DNA of 64,000 bases, from positions 29,433-93,432 of the forward strand of contig NZ_FNIA01000013.1 of the NCBI RefSeq assembly GCF_900103505.1. The letters run 5' to 3'. The position numbers were made by a program, and so were the translations under genes. Below are positions 25,007-33,243 of the stretch, piece by piece (position 1 is the stretch's first letter; every line of letters starts with the position of its first letter). A model generated the notes under the pieces. It saw only the letters and a program-made list of their open reading frames with translations, was not told the DNA's origin and did not search any database. Origin of the DNA: Haloarchaeobius iranensis (GTDB lineage: Archaea > Halobacteriota > Halobacteria > Halobacteriales > Natrialbaceae).

Positions 25007-25633
25007 CTACGCCACCCGAGCGACCGCCTGCACCCAGCCGTCCTGGCTCGCGACCTCCGCGGCGTCGGCCGTCTCGACGTGCACGGGCTCGAAGCCGGTG
25101 TCGACCAGCAGCTCGCACACCGCGGCCGCCGTGTGGCGCTCGAAGAACCGTCCCAGACCGTCGAAGCCGCTCTCGTCGCCGCGCTTCAGCGAGCAGTACA
25201 GCGTCCCGTCGCCGTCGAGCACCCGCGCGAACTCGGACAGCGTCGCCGGCACGTCCCCACGAGGCACGTGCAGCAGCGAGGCACACGCCCAGACGCCGTC
25301 GAAGCTGTTCGGGCCGAAGGGTAGGGTGCGCATGTCGCCCAGCGCGAACCGGGCGTCGGAGACGTTCTCGCGACCGCTCTCGATGAACGACGGCGTCACG
25401 TCCAGCCCGGTCACGTCGTACCCGCGGTCTGCGAACGTCTCCGCGTCCGAGCCGGGGCCACAGCCCACGTCGAGGATTCGGGTGCCCTGGAGGGCGTCGA
25501 AGAACGGCTCGCCGAACCGCTCCGCGATGGACTCGCGTCGGTACTTCTCCACGAACGCGTCGCTGTTGGATTCGTAGACGGACCGGGTTCGGGCGACCTC
25601 GTCCATGCCGTCGCCGTCTCCGCGTCCGGTCAT
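25007..25633 (-). CDS. Class I SAM-dependent methyltransferase
   Basis: A 208-residue methyltransferase: SAM-binding motif I LDVGCGPGSDAETF, the acidic residue at the end of strand 2 (VTGLDVTPSF), ALGDMRTLPF and the motif DGVWACASLLHVPR. Substrate unknown (Methyltransf_11/25 type). ATG 25633 is used; ATG 25606 (MDEVARTRSVYESN) is equally possible since homologues usually begin near there. It lies 35 nt behind the permease gene on the same strand and may be co-transcribed. Confidence 0.8.
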   Translation of the reverse strand: MTGRGDGDGMDEVARTRSVYESNSDAFVEKYRRESIAERFGEPFFDALQGTRILDVGCGPGSDAETFADRGYDVTGLDVTPSFIESGRENVSDARFALGDMRTLPFGPNSFDGVWACASLLHVPRGDVPATLSEFARVLDGDGTLYCSLKRGDESGFDGLGRFFERHTAAAVCELLVDTGFEPVHVETADAAEVASQDGWVQAVARVA

Positions 25634-25668
25634 CAATCTTTGGCGTGGGGTCGAGGACCGGCCCGGGC

Positions 25669-27843
25669 TCAGAACACCAGCCGTTCGAGCAGGCGGCGCA
25701 GCAGGCCGGGCCGTTCGGACTGCGTGGGGTAGACGGTGACGGTCGTACACTGGGGGCTCGGGAACGCCGGCCGTTCGTCGAACAGCGCGCTCCGGAGCCG
25801 GTGGTCGGCACCGCGGCGGACGACCACGTCCGGCCGCGTTTCGCGGCCGCCGTCCGTGCGGACGGGCGTCGACTGGACCGGGACGGAGAGGAGCGACGAC
25901 AGGTCCGACTGGTACTCCCCGACGGTGGCCCGGTACTGGTCCGGGGCGTCGCTGTCGACCGGGTACCAGAGCGAGATCCGGCCGTCGTTGGCCCGGGCGA
26001 CGGTCTCCGCGACCGAGACGGCGAGTGGGTCGTACGGGCCGACGCCCGCGAGGACGACGTGCTGAGGGCGGTCGTAGCCCAGGTTGTCGACGAGCAGCAC
26101 GTCACAGGGTGCGTGGCGGACGACCCAGTCGATGGGGTCGCCGAACAGCCGCGAGCGGAGCCGGAGCGGCTCGTGCTCGGCGAGCACCGTGTCGACCTCG
26201 CGGTCGGCGGCGACGTTGACGATGGCGTGTTTCGTGTCGTGGCTGACGACCTCGTCGGCCTCGACGTCCACACCGAACTCGGCCCCGAGCTCCGTGACCC
26301 GCGTCTCGAACGAGAGGTCCGACGAGGACTGCACGGTCATCTCCTCGGTCAGCGGGGCCTGGTCAGGCACCTCCTCGAAGCGGACCGCGACCACTCGGCC
26401 GTCGTGCGGCCGGACGAGGTCGGCGGCGAGCGCGACCAGCGAGCGCTCCCGGTCCGGCCCGACGTCCTTCGTGAGGGCGACGAGCACCTCGTGGGTGGGC
26501 TCGGACTGGCCGTCCGCGACGTCGGTCAGTGCGGAGCGGCTGACCTGGCGGCGGATGGCGTCCCGCGCGGTGCCCTCCCGGTCCACCCGCGGCCGGACGT
26601 AGACGAGGTACCAGCCGATGCTCGCGACCGTGATGACCACGGCCCCGACGAGGGCGACCGTCCCCATCTGGGTCAGCAGCGCGACGCCGGCGACGACGCC
26701 GAAGAGCTGCATCCAGGGGTACAGTGGCGAGGTGAACTCGGGTTCGTACTCGGCCTCCCCCTCACGGAAGGCGACGACGGCGAGGTTGATGAGCGCGAAC
26801 ACGAGTATCTGGAACGCGCTCGCGAGCTTGGCGATCTCCAGGATCGGCACGAACGCGATGAGCACCAGCAGCACCGCTCCGGTGAGGGTGATGGAAGCCA
26901 CGGGCGTTCCGAACCGCTCGCTGATCGTCGAGAGCGACGGCGGTGCGAGGTCGTCCCGGCTCATCGCGAACGGGTAGCGCGACGAGGAGAGGATGCCGGC
27001 GTTCGCGGTGGAGACGAGCGCGAGGATGGCGGCCCCGATGACCGCGTACACGCCGGCGGTCCCGAGCGTCTGCTCGGCGGCGACCGCGACCGGCGTGAGC
27101 GACCCGGCGACGCTACCGGGGTCGGTCACCCCGACGAGCACGGCGACGATGGCGACGTAGAGAACGGTCGTGAACGCGAGCGACCCCAGGATGCCGAGCG
27201 GGATGTTCCGGCCGGGGTCCTCGACCTCTTCGGCGACGCTCGCGACCTTCGTGACGCCGGCGTAGGAGACGAACACCAGCCCGGTCGCCGCGAGGAGCCC
27301 ACCGAGGCCCGCGTCGAAGAAGTTCGCGTAGTTCGCCGACTGGACGGCCGGTGCGCTGCCGGCCGCGAACCAGCCGAGTGCGGCGAGCATCACGACGACG
27401 ATGCCGAGCTGGAGCTGTCCCGTCTGCTTCGCGCCGACGACGTTCACCAGGATCAACAGCGCCGCGAGCCCGAGCGCGACGGGCTTGAGCGGGAGGTCGA
27501 ACAGCAACAGCAGGTAGGGAACCCCGCCGACGAGCGCGAGCGCCCCCTTGAACGAGAGCGAGAACCACGTACCGACGCCGGCGATGGTGCCGAGCAGCGG
27601 TCCCATCCCGCGCTCGATGTAGATGTACGTCCCGCCGGCCTCGGGCATCGCCGTCGCCATCTCCGACTTCGAGAGCGCCGCTGGGACGACGAGGATGCCG
27701 GCCAGGAGGTACGCGACGACGACGAGCGGGCCCGCGATGCCGAGCGCCAGCGCCGGGAGGATGAAGATGCCGCTCCCGATCATCGCGCCGATGCTGATGG
27801 CGAGGACCGACGGCAGCCCGAGGTCCCGTTCGAGCTCCTTCAT
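25669..27843 (-). CDS. APC-family amino acid permease with C-terminal Usp domains
   Basis: A 724-residue protein. Residues 1-430 contain about 12 membrane segments of the APC superfamily, beginning LGLPSVLAISIGAMIGSGIFILP (G-S-G-I-F substrate loop, about 19-27). The C-terminal 280 residues form two Usp (universal stress)-like domains (about 445-580 and 590-715), e.g. VLVALTKDVGPDRERSL and PCDVLLVDNLG. This architecture is widespread in haloarchaea; the Usp part probably senses nucleotides or regulates transport. It overlaps the TrkA-N gene by 4 nt and lies opposite an Lrp regulator gene, which supports an amino acid role. Confidence 0.88.
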   Translation of the reverse strand: MKELERDLGLPSVLAISIGAMIGSGIFILPALALGIAGPLVVVAYLLAGILVVPAALSKSEMATAMPEAGGTYIYIERGMGPLLGTIAGVGTWFSLSFKGALALVGGVPYLLLLFDLPLKPVALGLAALLILVNVVGAKQTGQLQLGIVVVMLAALGWFAAGSAPAVQSANYANFFDAGLGGLLAATGLVFVSYAGVTKVASVAEEVEDPGRNIPLGILGSLAFTTVLYVAIVAVLVGVTDPGSVAGSLTPVAVAAEQTLGTAGVYAVIGAAILALVSTANAGILSSSRYPFAMSRDDLAPPSLSTISERFGTPVASITLTGAVLLVLIAFVPILEIAKLASAFQILVFALINLAVVAFREGEAEYEPEFTSPLYPWMQLFGVVAGVALLTQMGTVALVGAVVITVASIGWYLVYVRPRVDREGTARDAIRRQVSRSALTDVADGQSEPTHEVLVALTKDVGPDRERSLVALAADLVRPHDGRVVAVRFEEVPDQAPLTEEMTVQSSSDLSFETRVTELGAEFGVDVEADEVVSHDTKHAIVNVAADREVDTVLAEHEPLRLRSRLFGDPIDWVVRHAPCDVLLVDNLGYDRPQHVVLAGVGPYDPLAVSVAETVARANDGRISLWYPVDSDAPDQYRATVGEYQSDLSSLLSVPVQSTPVRTDGGRETRPDVVVRRGADHRLRSALFDERPAFPSPQCTTVTVYPTQSERPGLLRRLLERLVF

Positions 27844-28250
27844 AACGCCTCCGCGACGCCGGTCGACAGCGCGGTCGCCGCGCAGACCGACTCGTGGCCG
27901 GCCTCCTCGAACAGGCGGACGCTGCTCGGCCGGTTCGCCAGGACGATGATGCGGTCCGGGTCGAAGTGGACGCGGACGAGCTGTGCCGCGAGCAGGTTCG
28001 TCCGGTCGTGGCGGGTCGCTACCACGACGGTCGAGCCCGGCCCGATGCCCGTCGTTTCGAGCGCCTGTACGTCGGTCGGGTCTGCCTCGTGCGAGGGGAC
28101 CACCGACGACTCGTGACTGTCGTCGACGTACCGCGCCCGCAGACCGACGTCAGCGAGGCGTCTGGCAACCTGTTCTCCGACTGGGCCGCCGCCGAGGACG
28201 TACCAGGCGTCGACGGGCGGTTCGTCCCGGCCGCGTGGGTTCTGTATCAT
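27840..28250 (-). CDS. Stand-alone TrkA-N NAD-binding protein
   Basis: A 136-residue Rossmann protein: WYVLGGGPVGEQVARRL (GxGxxG type, about residues 15-30), YVDDSHE at the end of strand 2 and VVVATRHDRTNLLAAQLV. No TrkA-C domain follows. It is translated just before the APC-Usp permease (ATGA overlap), so it is probably a soluble regulatory subunit for that permease. A TTTTATGC element near 28328 would give a roughly 50-nt leader; an alternative start closer to it is not visible in frame. Confidence 0.75.
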   Translation of the reverse strand: MIQNPRGRDEPPVDAWYVLGGGPVGEQVARRLADVGLRARYVDDSHESSVVPSHEADPTDVQALETTGIGPGSTVVVATRHDRTNLLAAQLVRVHFDPDRIIVLANRPSSVRLFEEAGHESVCAATALSTGVAEAL

Positions 28251-28404
28251 GGTCGGGGGAGATGTGGTCCGGGCCGCGGTTCGCGACCACGGACCGGGGT
28301 CGTACTCCGTGTTAGGCGACGGAACAGCATAAAACAACCGCTTCATTTCACAGGTTGTCAAAATAAGGGCGATTAAACACGCTAAACGTCTTTACACTCC
28401 GCCG

Positions 28405-28464
28405 GTGACGACGCGGTTCGACGACACGCACTCGCGACCGCCGTCGGAGCCAAACAATGAATAG
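28405..28464 (+). other. Possible 19-codon upstream ORF before the Lrp gene
   Basis: GTG 28405 opens a 19-codon frame ending in a TAG that overlaps the first codons of the Lrp gene by 8 nt. TTAAAC at 28373-28378 lies about 29 nt before this GTG, the distance expected for a leaderless start. It resembles the mini-ORFs before nuoCD, lysS, purU and purC, but it starts with GTG and has no clear Shine-Dalgarno. Confidence 0.25.
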
Positions 28465-28987
28465 TGCTCGACGACCACCCAGAGAGCAGATGAAGGACGG
28501 CACACTCGACGACGTCGACAGACACATCCTGTACTATCTCCAGCGAGACGCCAGACACACCTCGTCCAGCGACATCGCCGAGGAGCTCGACATCTCGCCG
28601 AGCACGGTCCGGACGCGACTCAAGGAACTCGAGACCAGCGGCGTCATCCGGGGCTACCACATCGACATCGACTACGACCTCGCCGGCTACCCGCTGTACA
28701 CGAAGATAATCTGTACCGCGCCGGTTCCGGACCGCGACACCCTCGCGGACCGCGCCCGCGAGGTCGACGGCGTGACCGCCGTCCGAGAGATCATGACCGG
28801 CGAGCGGAACGTCTACGTCAACGCCATCGGCACGGACCACGACGACCTCAACCGAATCGCACAGGAACTCGACGAGCTCGGGCTCAGGATCGTCGACGAA
28901 CAGCTCATCCGCGACGAGTACGTCTGCCCGTACCACGGCTTCCTCGACGCCGAGGCGGAGCCGTCCCTGCCCGACGCCGAGGACTGA
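28457..28987 (+). CDS. Lrp/AsnC family transcriptional regulator
   Basis: A 176-residue regulator: an N-terminal winged HTH (about 17-75; LDDVDRHILYYLQRDAR, then SSDIAEELDISPSTVRTRL) and a C-terminal RAM/AsnC ligand domain (about 80-160). It ends with a cysteine-containing tail (YVCPYHGF). Such proteins sense amino acids and regulate transport or metabolism. It is divergent from the TrkA-N/APC-Usp permease operon across an AT-rich spacer, which is its likely target. ATG 28457 is used; an in-frame ATG at 28490 (MKDGTLDDVD) is an alternative. Confidence 0.86.
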   Translation: MNSARRPPREQMKDGTLDDVDRHILYYLQRDARHTSSSDIAEELDISPSTVRTRLKELETSGVIRGYHIDIDYDLAGYPLYTKIICTAPVPDRDTLADRAREVDGVTAVREIMTGERNVYVNAIGTDHDDLNRIAQELDELGLRIVDEQLIRDEYVCPYHGFLDAEAEPSLPDAED

Positions 28988-29133
28988 CCGCGACGAGAAG
29001 CAGGTCCGGGGCCGCTCGTCACCCCAGAGCCCCCGACGACGCGCTCCGGTCAGTTCTCGACCGGAATCTCGGTGCCAGTGACCGTCCTCCGTCGTGACGG
29101 GCTGTCGCTCCTCGATTTCTACGTCGCGAGAAG

Positions 29134-29205
29134 AGCCTAGGCCGGGATTTGAACCCGGGCTCTCGTCCTTACCAAGGACGCGCTTTACCGCTAAGCTACC
29201 CAGGC
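29134..29205 (-). tRNA. tRNA-Thr (GGT anticodon)
   Basis: The minus strand folds into a full cloverleaf: acceptor GCCTGGG/CCTAGGC with one G-T pair, D-arm GCTTAGCGGTAAAGC, anticodon stem CGTCC/GGACG with loop TTGGTAA (anticodon GGT) and T-arm with GGTTCAAATCC. Discriminator base is T, as expected for archaeal tRNA-Thr. No intron; CCA is not encoded. Confidence 0.95.
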
Positions 29206-29260
29206 ACCGAAGTGCATCCTATCGTTGCTCGGTGTAGTTTTAATGGGTTTCGATTCCGCC

Positions 29261-29935
29261 CTACGAATCCGTCGCCGACTGGCGGACGTGGTCGTCGGCC
29301 CTGCCGGCGGTCTCGCTGGCCGTCGCGCCGATACTGAGGTCGGTCGCGGCGGGGAGTGTCTCGACCGCTGGCAGCGGCTCGCTCCCGTCGGTTGGCACGA
29401 GGCCGGTGAGCTGGGCGAACAGCTCGGTGGTGGGAGTGGCACCGACGGCGGTGGTGCCGGCGACGGCGGCGAGTTCGAACACGTCGCGTTCGAGGCTGGC
29501 ATCGAGGGCGGTCGTGTCGGCGTCGGGCTGCCGGCGGTCGGTCTGGTCGCGGCCGAAGTCGCGGACGGTCCCGACGGCCTTGGCGGCGGCGTCGGTCCGC
29601 GCGAGGAGGTAGAAACCGCGGGAGACGAGCACCGTGGCGGCCAGCGAGTCGAGGTTGGCCTGCGTGTGGTCGTCGGTCTCGGTCCAGGGCTCGTCGTGGG
29701 CGAGCGAGCGGGTGAGCCGGAGGCCGTCGTAGATGAGCTGCACGCCTGCGGCCCTGTCGACGACGCTCTCGACGTCGACGTCGTCGTCGCAGGCGCGGGC
29801 ACAGCGGAGCGTCACCACGCCGGGGGCCATCGGCGCGGCTGCCAGGCGGGATGCGATGTCGTCCCGGAGCCGGTCGGGGTAGATGTCGGCGAGCGCCTCC
29901 CGGGCGGCGCGCCTGCACGTTGCGACCTCGTCCAT
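29261..29935 (-). CDS. Conserved haloarchaeal protein (DUF7114-like)
   Basis: A 224-residue, mainly helical acidic protein starting MDEVATCRRAAREAL. The pattern resembles a degenerate polyprenyl-synthetase-like all-helical fold (GVQLIYDGLRLTRSLAHDEPW, HTQANLDSLAATVLVSRGFYLLA) but lacks the DDxxD catalytic motifs. I place it tentatively in the haloarchaeal DUF7114 family. It is divergent from the enoyl-CoA hydratase gene; the 59-bp spacer holds promoters for both. Confidence 0.65.
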   Translation of the reverse strand: MDEVATCRRAAREALADIYPDRLRDDIASRLAAAPMAPGVVTLRCARACDDDVDVESVVDRAAGVQLIYDGLRLTRSLAHDEPWTETDDHTQANLDSLAATVLVSRGFYLLARTDAAAKAVGTVRDFGRDQTDRRQPDADTTALDASLERDVFELAAVAGTTAVGATPTTELFAQLTGLVPTDGSEPLPAVETLPAATDLSIGATASETAGRADDHVRQSATDS

Positions 29936-29994
29936 TGCCGCCGACTAGCGGGGGGAAAGGCAAAGACCTTTGGAAAGCGAAGACTCGCCAACGT

Positions 29995-30684
29995 ATGATC
30001 GAAACGGCAGTCGACGGGGACGTGACCCGGGTGACACTCTCCCGGCCGGACCGGCGGAACGCGTTCACCGAGTCCGGGCTGCGGGCGCTGCGGTCGGCGG
30101 TGACCGGGGCGGAGACGCCGGTGGTGTTCCTGACCGGCGAGGGGGCGGCGTTCTCCGCGGGGGCGGACCTCGAGGTCGTCACGGGTCTGGGCCACGAGGA
30201 GGCGCGGACGTTCGCGCAGCTGGGCCAGTCGGTCGCGACCGCCATCGAGGAGGCCGAGGCGGTCGTCGTCGTCGGCATCGATGGGCCGGCCCGGGGCGGC
30301 GGGGTGGAGCTGGCGCTCGCCTGCGACGTCCGGGTCGCCACGCCCGCGGCCACGTTCGCCGAGACGGGCGTCTCGCTCGGCCTGTTCGGCGCGTGGGGTG
30401 GGACGGCACGGCTCCCGTGCGTCGTCGGCGAGGGCGAGGCGATGGACCTCGCGCTGTCGGGCCGGACCGTCGATGCCGACGAAGCACTGCGGATGGGGCT
30501 CGTCTCGCGCGTGGTCGACGAGCCGGCGGCCGTCGCCGAGACGATAGCCGGGAACGACCCCGCCGCACTGTCGGTGCTGAAGCGACGGCTGCGCGACGAC
30601 GCGGACCGGGTGGTCCAGCACGCCCGCGAGGCCGATGCCTTCGCGGACCTGGTCGAGCGGAACGCCGGCGACCTCTCCTGGTGA
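29995..30684 (+). CDS. Enoyl-CoA hydratase/isomerase family protein
   Basis: A 229-residue crotonase-fold protein, slightly shorter than the usual 255-260. Seen: RPDRRNAFTESGL, the oxyanion-hole loop GAAFSAGADL (about 48-57), the second oxyanion segment GPARGGGVELALACD (about 99-113). The catalytic Glu expected after GGG is present (GGGVELAL has Glu in that helix); the second Glu position reads FGAWGGTARLP, so activity may be isomerase or another crotonase reaction. No linked fatty-acid genes. CCTTTGG about 27 nt before ATG 29995 is the likely promoter. Confidence 0.82.
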   Translation: MIETAVDGDVTRVTLSRPDRRNAFTESGLRALRSAVTGAETPVVFLTGEGAAFSAGADLEVVTGLGHEEARTFAQLGQSVATAIEEAEAVVVVGIDGPARGGGVELALACDVRVATPAATFAETGVSLGLFGAWGGTARLPCVVGEGEAMDLALSGRTVDADEALRMGLVSRVVDEPAAVAETIAGNDPAALSVLKRRLRDDADRVVQHAREADAFADLVERNAGDLSW

Positions 30685-30776
30685 CGGCACCGAACCGGCC
30701 GCCGCGGACCTGACACTCGCGCTACCAAACCGCGCTTCAGCGAACGCTTTTGGGCCTCTCACCACTGGCGTCTCCC

Positions 30777-31433
30777 ATGACGGGAACCGCAGTCGTCGCT
30801 GGTGTCGGGCCGAAGATCGGCGAGGCAGTCGCACGCGAACTCCACGACGCGGGCTACGATGTGGGGCTGTTCGCGCGCTCGGAGGGGTCCATCGAGGAGC
30901 TGGCAGCTGACCTCGGCGAGGGCGCGCTCGCGGTCCCGGCCGACGTGACCGACCAGGAGTCCGTCCAGTCGGGGATGACCACGGTGCGCGAGGCGTTCGG
31001 GCCGGTCTCGGCGCTGGTGTTGAACGCGACCGGCGGCGGGGGCGGTCCCGTCGGCGATGCGAACGCGGAACGGCTCCGCGACATCTTCGACGTGCGCGTC
31101 GCCGGCTCGCTCGCCTGTGTCAACGCCGCGCTGTCGGACCTCCGCGAGACCGAGGGCACGGTCATCTTCAGCGGGACGACGTACGCCGACTCGCTCGTCC
31201 CCGAGCAGATAGAGTGGGGGGCGGTCGGCCCGGCCGCACGGGGGCTCTCGAAGTCCCTGGCGACCGCCCTCGACGACGTACAGGTCACCTACGTCCGCAT
31301 CGGGAGTCGCGTCGACCCGGTCGGCCAGGTCGACGACGACGCCCTGAGCGCGGCCGAGGTGGCGGCAAGGTACCGCGAGCTGGTCGAGCGCGACGCGGCC
31401 GTCACGCGGGAGCTGGACCTGCGACAGCGGTAG
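30777..31433 (+). CDS. SDR family oxidoreductase-like protein
   Basis: A 218-residue Rossmann protein of the SDR family: N-terminal VVAGVGPKIGEAVARELHDAG (dinucleotide loop GVGPKIG), VPADVTDQESV and LVLNATGGGGGP (replacing the usual NNAG). The catalytic YxxxK motif is absent: the helix that should hold it reads WGAVGPAARGLSKS, with only the Lys. It may be a non-catalytic or atypical reductase. CGCTTTTGGG about 30 nt upstream supports ATG 30777. Confidence 0.78.
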   Translation: MTGTAVVAGVGPKIGEAVARELHDAGYDVGLFARSEGSIEELAADLGEGALAVPADVTDQESVQSGMTTVREAFGPVSALVLNATGGGGGPVGDANAERLRDIFDVRVAGSLACVNAALSDLRETEGTVIFSGTTYADSLVPEQIEWGAVGPAARGLSKSLATALDDVQVTYVRIGSRVDPVGQVDDDALSAAEVAARYRELVERDAAVTRELDLRQR

Positions 31434-31482
31434 TGGGTTTCGCGAACGCCCACACGGAAAATATGAGTACTCCCGGGTACAC

Positions 31483-32121
31483 GTGGGGTGTGTGCACGAG
31501 TGCGACCACTGTTCGGAGTCGTTCGAGGACGAGGAACCGTACCTCGAACACCTGCGGGACGAACACGCCGACGACCTCGGCCCAATCGAGCAGCGACGGG
31601 TCGACGCGCTGGACGACGGCGACGACGGCCTCCCGGGGTTCGTCTACGCCGCGGCGGCCGTCGTCGGTCTCGTCCTGCTCGGGGGCGTCGCCGTCGGCCT
31701 GCTCGGCGGCGGCGGCGGGGGTGGACCCAGCACGCTGAACGACAGCGCGCCGCAACAGCCGACCAACATCGGCGGCCCGCACCACCACGGCGGGATGACC
31801 GTCACCATCGACGGGCGGTCGCTCGACTTCAGCCAGCCGGAGTTCCAGCGAGCACGCGAGAACCCCGCCTTCCACTACGAGCGCGGCAACGGCGGGCGGT
31901 GGCACGTCCACGCCCGCGGCGTGACCCTGGAGTACGCGCTGGAGAGCCTCGGTATCGATGTCGCCCCCGAGGCACTGGCCTTCGAGGGGACGGTGTACCG
32001 GACCGGCGAGGGTGACACGGTCCGCTTCGTCGTCAACGACCAGCCGGTCGACCCGACGACGTACGAACTCCAGGAGGGAGACCAGGTGGAGGTCGTGGCG
32101 ACGAACAACGCGAGCGCCTGA
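31483..32121 (+). CDS. C2H2 zinc-finger, single-pass membrane protein
   Basis: A 212-residue protein. The N-terminal C2H2-type finger is C-x2-C-x12-H-x4-H-like (CDHCSESFEDEEPYLEHLRDEH, cysteines near residues 7 and 10). A single membrane segment (about 54-76, followed by a poly-Gly stretch) leads to an outer domain (about 100-212) with HHHGG and a beta-rich region ending in GDQVEVVATNNASA. The outer domain looks like the haloarchaeal ubiquitin-fold-like/SLBB-type small domain, but I cannot name it. Start GTG 31483 or GTG 31492; AAATAT near 31459 is the likely promoter. A zinc finger on one side of the membrane and an exported domain on the other is an unusual combination. Confidence 0.68.
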   Translation: MGCVHECDHCSESFEDEEPYLEHLRDEHADDLGPIEQRRVDALDDGDDGLPGFVYAAAAVVGLVLLGGVAVGLLGGGGGGGPSTLNDSAPQQPTNIGGPHHHGGMTVTIDGRSLDFSQPEFQRARENPAFHYERGNGGRWHVHARGVTLEYALESLGIDVAPEALAFEGTVYRTGEGDTVRFVVNDQPVDPTTYELQEGDQVEVVATNNASA

Positions 32122-32919
32122 TTACAGGTCGGCCGGTTCGGGTGCGGGCGGCATCGAGCGCTTGTGGGCGCTCTTCTCGTACAGCTCGCGGACGGTCTCG
32201 ACGACGCCCTCCTCGACGCCCAGCTCGCGTGCCGTCGCGGCGGTGGAGGCGCCGCCCTCGATGTGGAGCGCGATGACGGCGTCGACGACGTCGTAGCCGA
32301 CCCCCATCTCGTCCTCGTCGGTCTGGTCGGCCCAGAGCTCCGCCGTCGCGGGCTTCTCGGCCAGGTCCTCCGGGGCACCGAGGTGACGGGCGAGCTGGCG
32401 GACCTGCTGCTTGTACAGGTTGCCGATGGGGTTGCAGTCGACGGCCTGGTCGCCGTACTTCGTGAAGTAGCCGGTCAGCGCCTCGGCCTTGTTTCCGGTG
32501 CCGAGGACAACCCGGTTCTCCTCGTTGGCGACGTAGTAGTTGAGGACGCCCCGGACGCGTGCAGCGGTGTTGCCCACGGCGACGGTGTCCTCCGCGGCGT
32601 CGGGGATCGAATCGACGATCTCGTCGACGATGCTCCCGATCTCGATCACGTCGTAGTCGATGCCGAGGTCCTCGGCGACGCGCTCGGCGTCGCTCATGTT
32701 CTCGTCGCTGGAGACGCGCGAGGGCAGGACGAGCCCGCGGACGTGTTCGCGACCGAGCGCCTCGACGGCCAGGTAGGCGGTCGTGGTGCTGTCGACGCCA
32801 CCGGAGAGTCCCAGTACGGCACCGGTTGCGCCGGCGTCGGCGACGACATCCTGGATGAAGCCCACGATGTGGTCGCGCTGTGCGGTCAGTTCCTCGTCTC
32901 CGAGCCGGAGGTCTATCAT
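32122..32919 (-). CDS. nadE: NAD synthetase
   Basis: A 265-residue enzyme making NAD from deamido-NAD, ATP and ammonia. The PP-loop SGGVDST is at residues 39-45, with the conserved LPSRVSSDENMSDA, NTAARVRGVLNYYVAN, GTGNKAEALTGYFTKYGD and NPIGNLYKQQVRQLA segments. There is no glutaminase domain, so ammonia is the direct nitrogen source, as usual in archaea. TTATTGG about 28 nt before ATG 32919 suggests a leaderless message. It ends directly after the convergent zinc-finger gene. Confidence 0.94.
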   Translation of the reverse strand: MIDLRLGDEELTAQRDHIVGFIQDVVADAGATGAVLGLSGGVDSTTTAYLAVEALGREHVRGLVLPSRVSSDENMSDAERVAEDLGIDYDVIEIGSIVDEIVDSIPDAAEDTVAVGNTAARVRGVLNYYVANEENRVVLGTGNKAEALTGYFTKYGDQAVDCNPIGNLYKQQVRQLARHLGAPEDLAEKPATAELWADQTDEDEMGVGYDVVDAVIALHIEGGASTAATARELGVEEGVVETVRELYEKSAHKRSMPPAPEPADL

Positions 32920-33052
32920 CGTCCGACGCTTGGGAGTACAGGACCAATAACGTTCCTCGGTCCCGCCTGGAACTGGACGACCGTCCAGTCGGGCGAAGCG
33001 CTACGTTCAAGTGCCATCGGGGGGAAGGACGGAGTGGAATCGCTGTGCGTCT

Positions 33053-33172
33053 GCGCCGTTGGTCCCGCGAACGAAGTGCGTGACCCCGGTGCGAACGGAG
33101 GCAGTGAACGAGCGCCGTTGGTCCCGCGAACGAAGTGAGTGGGACCTCGGCGCGAACGAACGCAGTGAGTGA
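33053..33172 (+). repeat. Tandem tRNA-Gly 5'-end repeats
   Basis: The first 13 bases of the tRNA-Gly gene (GCGCCGTTGGTCC) occur twice just upstream, at 33053 and 33112, each followed by GCGAACGAAGTG(C/A)GTG and diverged filler; the real tRNA starts at 33173. Period is 59 and 61 bp. They look like partial duplications of the tRNA 5' end. Confidence 0.8.
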
Positions 33173-33243
33173 GCGCCGTTGGTCCAGTGGTAGGACAGTG
33201 GCTTCCCAAGCCACTAGCCCGGGTTCAATTCCCGGACGGCGCA
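33173..33243 (+). tRNA. tRNA-Gly (CCC anticodon)
   Basis: A complete cloverleaf: acceptor GCGCCGT/ACGGCGC, D-arm GGTCCAGTGGTAGGACA, anticodon stem GTGGC/GCCAC with loop TTCCCAA (anticodon CCC), and T-arm CCGGGTTCAATTCCCGG. The discriminator is A at 33243; CCA is not encoded. No intron. Short repeats of its own 5' and T-arm sequence flank it. Confidence 0.95.

Noticed and set aside
21533..25324. A plus-strand open frame of more than 1200 codons
   Set aside because: It runs through lutB-A in another frame and then antisense to three real minus-strand genes; composition is not protein-like.
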